In this document: in pieces, positions 1 through 6,806 of the stretch | How the letters are laid out: the number at the start of each line of letters is the position of its first letter | Numbering within the stretch: the first letter of the stretch is position 1 | DNA from: an uncultured Holophagales bacterium | Lineage (GTDB): Bacteria > Acidobacteriota > Thermoanaerobaculia > UBA5066 | Direction of reading: 5' to 3' | Length of the DNA: 7,969 nt | Assembly (NCBI GenBank): GCA_937864895.1 | Contig: CALMDF010000482.1 | Coordinates: 1-7,969, forward strand | Made by a program: the position numbers and the translations under genes | The notes under the pieces: model-generated | Databases searched by the model: none | Told to the model about the DNA's origin: nothing | The model's input: only the letters and a program-made list of their open reading frames with translations

Positions 1-1575
1 GAGGTCCGCTCCCACCCGAGCGTCAGGCTCTGGACCGGGGCGACCGCCCTCGCCGTCTTCTCCGACCGGAAGGTGGGCGTCCTGCGCGAGGGCCACTACG
101 TCCTCGTCCGCCCGCAGGTCCTCCTCGTGGCGACGGGAGCCCGCGAGAAGTCGCTCGTCTTCAGGGGGAACACGCTCCCCGGCGTCTACGGCGCCGGCGC
201 GTTCCAGACGCTCGTGAACCGCGACCTCGTCCGCCCCTCCGAGCGGCTCTTCGTCGTCGGCGGCGGGAACGTCGGCCTCATCGGCGCCTACCACGCGCTC
301 CAGGCGGGGATCCAGGTCGTCGGCCTCTGCGAGGCGCTCGAGGAGTGCGGCGGCTACAAGGTCCACAAGGACAAGCTCGTCCGGATGGGGGTGCCGATCC
401 ACACGCGCCACACGGTCGTCTCGGCGAACGGGAAGGAGGAGGTCGAGAGCGTCACCATCGCCAGGCTCGACGCTTCCTGGAAGGTCGTCCCCGGGACGGA
501 GAAGACCTTCGCCTGCGACACGCTCCTCGTCGCCGTCGGCCTCGACCCGGTGGACGAGTTCCTGAAGAAGGCGAAGGAGTTCGGCCTGCCGGTCCTCGGG
601 GCGGGGGACGCGGAGGAGATCGCCGAGGCGAGCGCCGCGATGTTCACCGGGAAGATCCGCGGCACCGAGATCGCGCGGATGCTGGGCCGCGACGTGGGCG
701 AGGTGCCGGCGGAATGGGTCCGGACGGCCGAGATCCTGAAGGCCCGGCCCGGCGCCGTCATCACCGAGGAGATCCCCGAGCACGAGTCGGGCGTCTTCCC
801 CATCTTCCACTGCTCGCAGGAGATCCCCTGCAACCCGTGCACGTCGATCTGCCCGAAGGGGGCGATCCGGATCGAGGGGGACGACATCCTCGGCGTGCCG
901 ACGTTCGACGAGAGCGCCTGCATCGCCTGCGAGCAGTGCGTCGCGGTCTGCCCCGGCCTCGCGGTGACGCTCGTCGACTACCGCAAGAAGGACGCCGCGG
1001 GAATCCTCGTTTCGATCCCGTTCGAGTTCCCGAAGGCCTCGATCAAGGAAGGCGACATGGTGACGGTCCTCGACACGCTCGGGACGGTCCTCGGGCACGT
1101 GCCCGTCGCGAAGATTCGCTCGCCGAAGTTCGCCGACCACGCCCTCCTCGTGAAGGTGAAGGCGCCGCCCGAGATCGCCAAGCGGATCGCCGGCATCCAG
1201 GTCCAGGCGCCGTGGGTCTCGGAATCGATGGAGGAGAACGTCGAGCGGATCGACGACGACGACGTCGTCTGCCGCTGCGAGCGGGTGACGGCGGGGGAGA
1301 TCCGCCGGCACGTCCGCGAAGGCGTGCGCGACCTGAACCACCTGAAGGCGCTGACGCGCGCCGGGATGGGGGCCTGCGGCGGGAAGACCTGCCCCACGCT
1401 CATCGCGCGGATCTTCCGCGAGGAGGGGGTCACGCTCCCGCAGGTGACGCCGCTGACGCAGCGGCCCGTCTTCATGGAGGTGCCGCTCGGCGCGTTCGCG
1501 GGGGTCGTCACGGGCGAGGGGCCGACGCGGGACGCCGCGCCGACTTCCGTCGGCCCGCTGGTGGGAGGCGTGTGA
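1..1575 (+). CDS. FAD-dependent dehydrogenase alpha subunit with 4Fe-4S and BFD-type 2Fe-2S domains (5' partial)
   Basis: The frame is open to the first base, so the N-terminus, including the first FAD Rossmann fold, lies outside the window; 524 residues are visible. Residues 41-50 hold the ATGAR segment of the pyridine-nucleotide-disulfide oxidoreductase fold. Residues 85-92 (VVGGGNVG) are a second dinucleotide-binding loop. Two 4Fe-4S motifs follow: C271-x5-C277-x2-C280-x3-C284-P and C307-x2-C310-x2-C313-x3-C317-P. Residues ~335-402 form a small unassigned, probably beta-rich insert. A BFD-like 2Fe-2S motif is C424-R-C426 ... C459-x4-C464. This architecture matches alpha subunits of sarcosine oxidase, proline/hydroxyproline dehydrogenase and HcnB-like proteins, with an added ferredoxin segment. 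By analogy it passes electrons from the beta-subunit flavin through Fe-S centres to an acceptor. The stop overlaps the next start by one base, implying translational coupling. The substrate is not readable from sequence; no gamma subunit is visible. Confidence 0.9.
   Translation, partial: EVRSHPSVRLWTGATALAVFSDRKVGVLREGHYVLVRPQVLLVATGAREKSLVFRGNTLPGVYGAGAFQTLVNRDLVRPSERLFVVGGGNVGLIGAYHALQAGIQVVGLCEALEECGGYKVHKDKLVRMGVPIHTRHTVVSANGKEEVESVTIARLDASWKVVPGTEKTFACDTLLVAVGLDPVDEFLKKAKEFGLPVLGAGDAEEIAEASAAMFTGKIRGTEIARMLGRDVGEVPAEWVRTAEILKARPGAVITEEIPEHESGVFPIFHCSQEIPCNPCTSICPKGAIRIEGDDILGVPTFDESACIACEQCVAVCPGLAVTLVDYRKKDAAGILVSIPFEFPKASIKEGDMVTVLDTLGTVLGHVPVAKIRSPKFADHALLVKVKAPPEIAKRIAGIQVQAPWVSESMEENVERIDDDDVVCRCERVTAGEIRRHVREGVRDLNHLKALTRAGMGACGGKTCPTLIARIFREEGVTLPQVTPLTQRPVFMEVPLGAFAGVVTGEGPTRDAAPTSVGPLVGGV
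1563..1568 (+). promoter_or_regulatory. Shine-Dalgarno site for the dehydrogenase beta subunit
   Basis: GGGAGG lies 6 bases upstream of the ATG at 1575, within the last codons of the alpha-subunit gene. It fixes the beta-subunit start at the TGATG junction, because the same reading frame stays open far upstream. Confidence 0.75.
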
Positions 1576-2732
1576 TGACGACCTCCGTCTACGACGTCGT
1601 CGTCGTCGGCGCGGGAAGCGTCGGCATGCCCACCACCATGTACCTCGCCGAGAAGGGGCTCAAGGTCCTCTGCGTCGACCAGTTCGCCTCGCCGGGGCAG
1701 GGGAGCAACAAGGCCGCGATCGGCGGCATCCGCGCCACGCACTCCTCTCCCGCGAAGATCCGCCTCTGCCTCGACTCGCTCCAGACCTTCTCCATCTGGA
1801 AGGAGGAACACGGCTTCGACCTCGAGTGGTTCCAGGGGGGCTACCTCTTCGTTGCCTACCGCGCGGAGGAGGCGAAGACGCTGAAGGACCTCCTCGTCGT
1901 CCAGAAGGCGGCCGGCCTCGACATCGACTGGTACGACCGCGACGCCCTCCTCGACATCGCCCCCGCCCTCGAGCCCGAGGGGCTCCTCGGCGGCACCTTC
2001 TCGCCGGGCGACGGGTCGGCCTCGCCGATGCTCTCGGCCTGCGCCTTCCACCGCCGCGCCGTCGAGCTGGGCGTCGAGTGCCGCTTCAACGAGCGGGTCA
2101 CCGGGATCATGAGGAGGAAGGGGGCCGTCGTCGGCGTGAGGACCGACAAGGGGGGCTACGCGACCGGGTGCGTCGTCAACGCGGCCGGGCCGTGGGCGCG
2201 GTCGCTCGCGCAGTCGGGCGGGCTCGACGTCCCCGTGAACCCGGATGGGCACGAGGCCGGGATCACCGAGCCGGCGCAGCGGTTCCTCCGACCGATGGTC
2301 GTCGACATCCGCCGGACGCCGGGTGCGGCGAACTACTACTTTCACCAGTCGGCCAACGGCCAGGTCATCTTCTGCATCACCCCCGACCCGCCCCTCATCG
2401 GGACGGACCGTCGCGAGACCTCCGAGTTCCTGCCGATGGTGGCGCGGCGGATGGTGAAGCTGATGCCGAAGGTCGCGAACCTCAAGGTCCGCCGCACCTG
2501 GCGCGGGCTCTACCCGATGACCCCCGACGGCTCGCCCGTCGTCGGCTGGAGCGGGACGCTCGCGGGCTACGTCGACGCGGTCGGGATGTGCGGGCAGGGG
2601 TACATGCTCGGCCCGGGTGTCGGCGCGCTCCTCGCCCGGATGGTGACGGAGACGACGACGCCGGAGGACGCGGCCGTCCTCCACGAGCTGCGGCCCGACA
2701 GGGAGTTCGCGGGGGTGGAGAAGCTGAAGTAG
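1575..2732 (+). CDS. DAO-family FAD oxidoreductase, sarcosine/proline dehydrogenase beta-like subunit
   Basis: A 385-residue protein, the usual length for D-amino-acid-oxidase-fold sarcosine oxidase beta, HcnC or proline dehydrogenase beta subunits. The N-terminal FAD-binding loop is G12-A-G-S-V-G17, with D35 at the end of the second strand as the likely FAD ribose ligand. The GGIRATHS segment (50-57) resembles the 'GG.R' substrate/flavin region of this family. VNAAGPWA (201-208) is the conserved second FAD contact. YPMTPDGSPVVG (313-324) and the Gly-rich GMCGQGYMLGPGVG (337-350) are the family's C-terminal FAD-binding signature. There is no signal peptide, so it should act in the cytoplasm. 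It would hold the substrate-oxidising flavin and pair with the preceding Fe-S flavoprotein, whose stop overlaps this start by one base. Likely substrates are imino acids or N-methyl amino acids (proline, hydroxyproline, sarcosine), by family only. An HcnC-type glycine oxidation is an alternative that I cannot exclude. Confidence 0.88.
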   Translation: MTTSVYDVVVVGAGSVGMPTTMYLAEKGLKVLCVDQFASPGQGSNKAAIGGIRATHSSPAKIRLCLDSLQTFSIWKEEHGFDLEWFQGGYLFVAYRAEEAKTLKDLLVVQKAAGLDIDWYDRDALLDIAPALEPEGLLGGTFSPGDGSASPMLSACAFHRRAVELGVECRFNERVTGIMRRKGAVVGVRTDKGGYATGCVVNAAGPWARSLAQSGGLDVPVNPDGHEAGITEPAQRFLRPMVVDIRRTPGAANYYFHQSANGQVIFCITPDPPLIGTDRRETSEFLPMVARRMVKLMPKVANLKVRRTWRGLYPMTPDGSPVVGWSGTLAGYVDAVGMCGQGYMLGPGVGALLARMVTETTTPEDAAVLHELRPDREFAGVEKLK

Positions 2733-2776
2733 CGGGCGGCGGCGCCCCGGCTGCGGGTGTGGTATCCAGTGCGGTC

Positions 2777-3463
2777 ATGAGCGAGACCCCGAAGGGCCGC
2801 GGAAAAGGCTTCGTCTGCCAGGAGTGCGGCGGTGCGTTCACCGTGAGCGACCAGATCCTGGGCCGGTACCCCGGGTGGCAGCCGAAGACCTGCTTCCCGT
2901 GCAAGAACGGGAAGGGCAAGGCCGGAGCCGCCGCGGCCTCTCCCCCCCGCGGCGGCGCGCGTCCCCGCGCCGGGTCGCGGGAGGAGAACCTCCCCGTCGC
3001 CTCGGTCCTGGCTCGCCACACGGCCGGGCCGAAAGACGGCGTCTTCACGGACGGCGCGGCCGACCCGAACCCCGGGCCCGGCGGCTGGGGGGCGGTGTAC
3101 GTCGTCGGGGACCGCGCCGTCGCCGAGGACTGCGGCCACGAGCCGCACACGACGAACAACAGGATGGAGCTCGTCGCGCTCATCGCCGGGTGTCGCCTCG
3201 TCCCACCCGGCACGCCGGCGGTCCTCTACACCGACAGCATGCTCTGCGTGAACACCCTCACGACGTGGGCGAAGGGCTGGGAGGCGAGGGGCTGGAAACG
3301 CAAGGACGGCCCGATCGCGAACCTCGAGCTCGTGAAGGAGCTTTACGGGACCCTGAGGTCCCGCCCCGAGCTTTCGGTCCGCTGGGTGGCCGCGCACTCG
3401 GGGATCCGCTGGAACGAGTACGCCGACTCGCTCGCCACGGCCTACCGGCGGAAGGTGCGCTGA
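2777..3463 (+). CDS. rnhA: Ribonuclease HI with N-terminal zinc-ribbon
   Basis: A 228-residue protein, longer than the ~155 of E. coli RNase HI. The catalytic domain spans ~88-228. It has the first-strand D92 (FTDGAADPNPGPGGWG), E131 in TNNRMEL, D153 in YTDS and D217 in NEYADS, matching the D-E-D-D set of RNase HI. H207 in AHSG matches the mobile catalytic His. The WEARGWKRKDGPI stretch (168-180) corresponds to the basic substrate-binding protrusion. It should cut the RNA strand of RNA-DNA hybrids. Residues 12-42 hold C14-x2-C17 and C39-x2-C42, which looks like a small zinc-ribbon of the zf-trcl type. A Gly/Ala/Pro/Arg-rich linker (43-70) follows. The ATG start has no clear Shine-Dalgarno; a GTG at 2759 is a less likely alternative. 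It lies 44 bases after the dehydrogenase pair in the same direction, with no obvious functional link. The enzyme call is firm; the role of the zinc-ribbon is unknown. Confidence 0.92.
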   Translation: MSETPKGRGKGFVCQECGGAFTVSDQILGRYPGWQPKTCFPCKNGKGKAGAAAASPPRGGARPRAGSREENLPVASVLARHTAGPKDGVFTDGAADPNPGPGGWGAVYVVGDRAVAEDCGHEPHTTNNRMELVALIAGCRLVPPGTPAVLYTDSMLCVNTLTTWAKGWEARGWKRKDGPIANLELVKELYGTLRSRPELSVRWVAAHSGIRWNEYADSLATAYRRKVR

Positions 3464-3521
3464 CCCGCGCGCCCGCCCGGGCTCACGTAATACACGATTT
3501 CACGCCTGGCCCCGCGGTCGT

Positions 3522-5438
3522 TTACTTCCCCGTGGCCTTCGCCGGGTCGAGCCGCCAGACTCCGTTCCCCTCGAATCCGACGAGGAGCGTGCCGGCGGGA
3601 TCGAAGGCGAGCGCGACGAGGTCGGGGTGGGGCGGCTCCCCGCCGACGCGGGCCCACGTCTTTCCGCCGTCCGTCGAGCGGAGGATCCCCTCCTTGAGAG
3701 CGCCGGCCCAGATCGACCCGGTGGACGGGTCGAGAAGGAGACGCGTCACGTTCAGCGCCTCCGCGCCCTTCCCGGCGACGGCCCAGGTCCTTCCGCCGTC
3801 GGCGGAGCGCCAGATCCCCTTAGCCGTGGCGGCGAAGAGCTCACCTTCGGCCCTGCCGGCGACGATCGCCTGGATGCGGGTCGTCGGCGGGATGCCCGTG
3901 GCCGGGGTCCATGTCGCCCCGCCGTCGGAGGAGAGGCGCAGGCTCCGGTCGTCGCTGTAGGCGAGCCGGTCGGCCGAGGCGGCGTCGACGTGGAACGCGA
4001 AGTGGCCGAGGAGCGAGCTGGCGTCGCGCGGGGCCTTCAGGTCGCGCCAGGTCAGGCCGCCGTCGTCGCTCCGCGCGACCTGGCAGAAGCTCCTGCCGCT
4101 GTGGGCGTAGACCCTCTTCGGGTCCGACGGCGCGAAGCGCAGGTGCTGGACCTCCGGCTCGCAGCCTCCCTTCAGGACGTGAGTCCAGGTGGCGCCGCCG
4201 TCGGTCGAGCGGAAGGCGCCCTTGCGCGTCCCGGCGAGGAGCGCCCCGGGCGAGGCGGGATCGGCGGCGAGGGAATGGACCGCGCGGTTCGTCAGCCCTT
4301 CGTTCGACAGGGCCCAGGTCGCCCCGCCGTCCTCGGAGCGGTGGACGCCTCCCTGGGTCGTCCCGACGAAGAGGCGCTTCGGCGAGGCGGGATCGACGAG
4401 GATCGACGTGACCTCGAGCGAGAGGAAGCCCCGGCCGGCCGTCCAGGTGGCGCCCCCGTCCGTGCTCTTCACGACGCCGTCGCGGCCGGTTCCTCCGAAG
4501 ACCGCCCCCGAGGCCTCGTCGAGAGCGAGGGAGCGGAAGTTCACCCAGTTGAAGCCCTTCGAGAACGTCGTCCACGTGGCGCCGCCGTCCATCGAGCGCA
4601 GGATCCGGTTCGGGATGCCGGCGTAGACGAGGCCGGGCGTCTTCGTCGCGGCGTGGAGCGCGTAGACGATGTTGCCGGTCATCCTCGCGTCGCTCTTCGT
4701 CTCCTCCCAGGTGGCGCCGCCGTCGGCCGAACGCAGGACCCCGTCCCCGTTCGTCCCGGCGAGGACGACGCCGTCAGCGAGCACGGCGACGCTGTGGACC
4801 GCCTTGTCCTCGAGGAGGTTCCCCCAGGTCGCGCCGCCGTCCCCGGAGCGGTAGACGCCGGTGGAGGAGCCGGCCCAGACGGTCTTGCCGTCGCGCGCCA
4901 CGGCGACGCCCTGGACGCGCGTGATGCTCGAGAAACCCGCGTTGGCGGGCTTCCAGGTCGCCCCGGCGTCGGTCGACCTGAAGACCCCGGCCGGGTGCCC
5001 GTCCGAGTCCGTGCTCGCGTAGACGGTCGCGGGAGTCGCCGGGTCGAAGGCGAGACCCGTCATCGCCGGCTGCTGCCGCCCCTGGTCGAGGACCTTCTTC
5101 CAGGTCGCCCCGGCGTCGGCGCTGCGCCAGAGGGCCGTGAAGCCAGCCGCGAGGACGACCTTCGAATCGGCCGGGCTGACGGCGACGGCGTTCACGGTCT
5201 CGCGGGCCGGCACCCCGGCGAGGCGGGCCCAGGTCGCGCCGCCGTCCGTCGACTTCCAGACCCCGCCGCCGAAGGCTCCCGCGTAGAGGACCTTGGCGTC
5301 CTTCGGGTCGAGCGCGAGGCCGTAGGCCGCACCGCCGGGAGGCCCCACCGGGCTCCAGGCGCTGGCGGAGAGGCCCGCGGACGGGATGGCGAGAACGACG
5401 GCGAGGCAAAACGCGGCGGCGGCGCTGCGAGAGACCAT
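3522..5438 (-). CDS. Secreted Asp-box (BNR/sortilin-like) beta-propeller protein
   Basis: A 638-residue protein with an N-terminal signal peptide: basic MVSRS, a hydrophobic core at ~6-23, and a likely AxA cleavage site at 25-27. The rest is 13 Asp-box motifs of the form S-x-D-x-G-x-T-W (mostly STDGGATW or SADGGATW), one per ~40-50 residues. These are typically preceded by strands such as 'YAGxxGGGVWR'. This is the pattern of BNR/YCF48/Vps10-like propellers, which fold into one or two beta-propellers. There are no glycosidase catalytic motifs, transmembrane helix, lipobox Cys or C-terminal sorting signal that I can see, so it is probably periplasmic or released. The ATG at 5438 is chosen over an in-frame ATG at 5540 because it has a strong Shine-Dalgarno and is followed at once by a signal peptide. 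It converges on the RNase H gene across a 58-base gap. The ligand is unknown; many such proteins are misnamed glycosyl hydrolases or photosystem II assembly factors. Confidence 0.9.
   Translation of the reverse strand: MVSRSAAAAFCLAVVLAIPSAGLSASAWSPVGPPGGAAYGLALDPKDAKVLYAGAFGGGVWKSTDGGATWARLAGVPARETVNAVAVSPADSKVVLAAGFTALWRSADAGATWKKVLDQGRQQPAMTGLAFDPATPATVYASTDSDGHPAGVFRSTDAGATWKPANAGFSSITRVQGVAVARDGKTVWAGSSTGVYRSGDGGATWGNLLEDKAVHSVAVLADGVVLAGTNGDGVLRSADGGATWEETKSDARMTGNIVYALHAATKTPGLVYAGIPNRILRSMDGGATWTTFSKGFNWVNFRSLALDEASGAVFGGTGRDGVVKSTDGGATWTAGRGFLSLEVTSILVDPASPKRLFVGTTQGGVHRSEDGGATWALSNEGLTNRAVHSLAADPASPGALLAGTRKGAFRSTDGGATWTHVLKGGCEPEVQHLRFAPSDPKRVYAHSGRSFCQVARSDDGGLTWRDLKAPRDASSLLGHFAFHVDAASADRLAYSDDRSLRLSSDGGATWTPATGIPPTTRIQAIVAGRAEGELFAATAKGIWRSADGGRTWAVAGKGAEALNVTRLLLDPSTGSIWAGALKEGILRSTDGGKTWARVGGEPPHPDLVALAFDPAGTLLVGFEGNGVWRLDPAKATGK
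3645..5262 (-). repeat. Tandem coding repeats (13 Asp-box units)
   Basis: Inside the propeller gene a degenerate ~25-base core recurs 13 times. On the + strand it reads like CCAGGTSGCSCCGCCGTC, encoding GGATW and its neighbours in reverse. Copies lie near 3652, 3783, 3909, 4045, 4184, 4313, 4442, 4571, 4706, 4823, 4950, 5100 and 5228, so spacing is ~117-150 bases. The cores are conserved while the intervening DNA has diverged. This fits old protein-repeat duplication rather than recent DNA expansion. Confidence 0.85.
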
Positions 5439-5443
5439 CTGAA

Positions 5444-5448
5444 CCTCC
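5444..5448 (-). promoter_or_regulatory. Shine-Dalgarno site for the propeller gene
   Basis: On the minus strand GGAGG stands 5 bases before the ATG at 5438. This sets the start of the secreted propeller and rules out the longer in-frame version beginning at 5540. Confidence 0.8.
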
Positions 5449-5472
5449 GATCGGGGGCGAGAACGCATCGCA

Positions 5473-5500
5473 GGATTACGAAATTCCCGCCTGGAGGCAA
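5473..5500 (-). promoter_or_regulatory. Possible promoter of the propeller gene (weak)
   Basis: On the minus strand TTGCCT (5500-5495) is followed, after 16 bases, by TAATCC (5478-5473). The local region is noticeably less GC-rich (GGGAATTTCGTAATCC) than its surroundings. The -35-like hexamer is fair and the -10-like hexamer is poor. The position, about 35-60 bases before the start codon, suits a promoter. The 131-base gap after the preceding gene also suggests separate transcription. Confidence 0.3.
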
Positions 5501-5569
5501 GGCCCGGAGCGTTGTCCTGTCTCGACGAGCGGGCGTTCACGCTCGCGCCCAGGGCCGCCGCGCGGAGGC

Positions 5570-5779
5570 TCAGTCGTCCAGGGTGAACCGTGGGCCGCTC
5601 GAGAGCGGGATCGAACGGAGCTGCTCTTCCGTCCAGCGGAACTGCTTCAGGAAGCGGGCGTACTCCGGGAGCGACATCGGTCCGGGGCGGTTCCTCTCGA
5701 GCGCTTCCGCGACGGCGGGAGACGCCGACGGGAGCGCGTCGAGGTCCAGGGGCTCAGGACGCGGCCTTGATCCGGGCAT
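5570..5779 (-). CDS. Small hypothetical protein paired with the nucleotidyltransferase
   Basis: A 69-residue protein from the ATG at 5779. I do not recognise a named family. It begins with a Pro/Arg-rich segment (MPGSRPRPEP). A short region follows (PSASPAVAEALE, 17-28), then a likely amphipathic helix at ~36-57 containing SLPEYARFLKQF, and a Pro-rich acidic tail ending TLDD. It has no signal peptide, membrane segment or cysteines. The start lies 26 bases inside the end of the nucleotidyltransferase gene in a different frame, so the two are probably co-translated. An in-frame ATG at 5872 would bury over 100 bases in the upstream gene and gives a sequence that reads like a shadow, so I prefer 5779. 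The base before the ATG region (GGTGAG) is only a weak ribosome site. A role as partner or antitoxin is inference from position alone. Confidence 0.6.
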   Translation of the reverse strand: MPGSRPRPEPLDLDALPSASPAVAEALERNRPGPMSLPEYARFLKQFRWTEEQLRSIPLSSGPRFTLDD

Positions 5780-6284
5780 GCAGCTCACCGAGGCCGGCTC
5801 GTTCGAACATCCCACGCCCGGCATTTTCGTCCAGGCCGGGCAGGGAGAGAAGGACGCGCAGGTCCTCGGCATCGCGGAAGACGCGCGTCGGCTGCTCCTT
5901 GATCGCCTTGACCTTCATGGCGACGAGGTGCTCCGGGGCGGGTACGAGGAGGGCCGCCTCGTCCGGGCCGGCTCTCCCGACGGCGGCGGCGAACATCCGG
6001 CGGCTCGTCTCGCCCTCCACCCAGATCAGGTCGAGGCGGCCGATCTCGCGATCGGCGTGCAGGAGGTTCGTGAAGCCCTCGGCGTCCTGGAGGACCGCGA
6101 AACCCGCTCCCCGGAGACGTTCGAGGAGCGCCTGCCGGGATCCTTCGTCCACGAGGAGATCCGTGTCGGCCGTCGTGCGCGTGGAACCCCACGCCACCAG
6201 CGCGAGGCCGCCCGCGAGCATCCATCGCGTCCCGCTCGCCTCGAGGTGAGGCCTCAGGAGCGTCAACACGCGTGCCGCGTCCAT
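5754..6284 (-). CDS. Nucleotidyltransferase, AbiEii/MNT-like fold
   Basis: A 176-residue cytoplasmic protein of the polymerase-beta nucleotidyltransferase superfamily. The core motif is G25-G26-LALVAWGSTRTTAD40-TD42-L: the GG helix start, a conserved R36 and T38, and the D-x-D metal pair (D40, D42). A third acidic residue, D85 in RLDLIWV, sits on the expected strand. The C-terminal half has AMKVKAIKE (122-130) and FRDAEDLRVL (136-145), the lysine helix and 'R..D..D' helix seen in AbiEii-type and related proteins. All three metal ligands are present, so it may be active in transferring NMP to an RNA or protein target. Homologues include both toxins of toxin-antitoxin systems and housekeeping-like proteins of unknown role. 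There is no AbiEi-like winged-helix antitoxin beside it; instead a 69-residue protein overlaps its end. Its ATG is 12 bases after the thioesterase stop and has no clear Shine-Dalgarno. Confidence 0.82.
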   Translation of the reverse strand: MDAARVLTLLRPHLEASGTRWMLAGGLALVAWGSTRTTADTDLLVDEGSRQALLERLRGAGFAVLQDAEGFTNLLHADREIGRLDLIWVEGETSRRMFAAAVGRAGPDEAALLVPAPEHLVAMKVKAIKEQPTRVFRDAEDLRVLLSLPGLDENAGRGMFERAGLGELHARIKAAS

Positions 6285-6293
6285 CCGGTGCCG

Positions 6294-6299
6294 ACTCTA
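6294..6299 (-). promoter_or_regulatory. Possible -10 element just before the nucleotidyltransferase start (weak)
   Basis: On the minus strand TAGAGT ends 9 bases before the ATG at 6284 and includes the TAG stop codon of the thioesterase gene. It matches the -10 consensus at 4 of 6 bases. With no Shine-Dalgarno present, a leaderless or very short-leader transcript is possible. No good -35 was seen, so confidence is low. Confidence 0.2.
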
Positions 6300-6806
6300 C
6301 GCCGCCGGGGCGCCGGCCGCAGGCCCGATCGGGATCTTCTCTCCCGTCAGCTCCCGCTCGCCGCGCTGGAAGGCGAGGATGCGGTCGACCAGCTCGCGGA
6401 CCGGCTTCGGGAACGTGAGGAGGAGCTCGTCGTTCGGGGAAAGCAGCACCTGCTGCGTGAAGCCCGTGGCCAGGAGGAGCCGGTCGGGGAGGCGGCGAAC
6501 CTCGTAGTCCATCTCGAGCTTCGCGGTCTCGGGCGGGCGCAGCGTGCAGGAGACCTCGAGGCGGTCGTCGAGCCGGGCGGGGCGCCTCAGCGCCAGGTCG
6601 AATTTCGTGATCGGGACGCGGTAGCCGTACGCGAGCGCCTCGGCGGGGGTGAAGCCGGCGGCGCCGCAGAGGGCGTTGCGGGCGAGCTCGCAGTAGAGGA
6701 CGTAGTTGCCGTGCCAGACGACGCGGTAGGCGTCGACCTCGGGGAAACGGACCTCGAGGTCGACGCGCCAGGAGCGCGGCGCGGCCGCTGTGGCGGAGTC
6801 GCTCAC
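6297..6806 (-). CDS. Hotdog-fold acyl-CoA/acyl-ACP thioesterase (4HBT/YbgC type)
   Basis: A 169-residue single-hotdog protein starting with GTG at 6806. The active-site region F21-PEVD25-AYRVVWHGNY35 matches the family pattern 'D-x-x-G-V-V-Y/W-H-x-N-Y', with D25 at the catalytic Asp position. ELARNAL (40-46) follows as the start of the hotdog helix (E-x-A-R). Y60-GYRVPITKFDL and the strand at ~82-100 (RLEVSCTLR, KLEMDYEV) complete the beta-sheet. It should hydrolyse an acyl or aroyl thioester in the cytoplasm. The start overlaps the stop of the ketosynthase-like gene by four bases (GTGA), so it is translationally coupled to it. YbgC-type thioesterases occur in aryl-polyene and other type II polyketide/fatty-acid clusters. 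Here it would be expected to release or edit the product of the ketosynthase pair. The substrate is unknown. Confidence 0.88.
   Translation of the reverse strand: MSDSATAAAPRSWRVDLEVRFPEVDAYRVVWHGNYVLYCELARNALCGAAGFTPAEALAYGYRVPITKFDLALRRPARLDDRLEVSCTLRPPETAKLEMDYEVRRLPDRLLLATGFTQQVLLSPNDELLLTFPKPVRELVDRILAFQRGERELTGEKIPIGPAAGAPAA

Noticed and set aside
978..2684. Long minus-strand frame (568 codons) opposite the dehydrogenase genes
   Set aside because: It is low-complexity Arg/Pro/Asp-rich sequence with no motif, antisense to two well-supported flavoprotein genes.
3464..3521. Possible bidirectional terminator between the convergent RNase H and propeller genes
   Set aside because: There is an 8-base palindrome (GCCCGGGC at 3475-3482) but no loop or U-tract and no longer stem; the short gap is simply GC-rich.
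5439..5540. N-terminal extension of the propeller protein from the ATG at 5540
   Set aside because: It would put 34 polar residues ahead of an evident signal peptide and ignore the strong GGAGG site before the ATG at 5438.
5526..5545. Hairpin CGAGCG / CGCTCG with an 8-base loop after the small hypothetical gene
   Set aside because: The 6-base stem has no U-tract on either strand, and such stems arise by chance at this GC content, so a terminator call is not supported.
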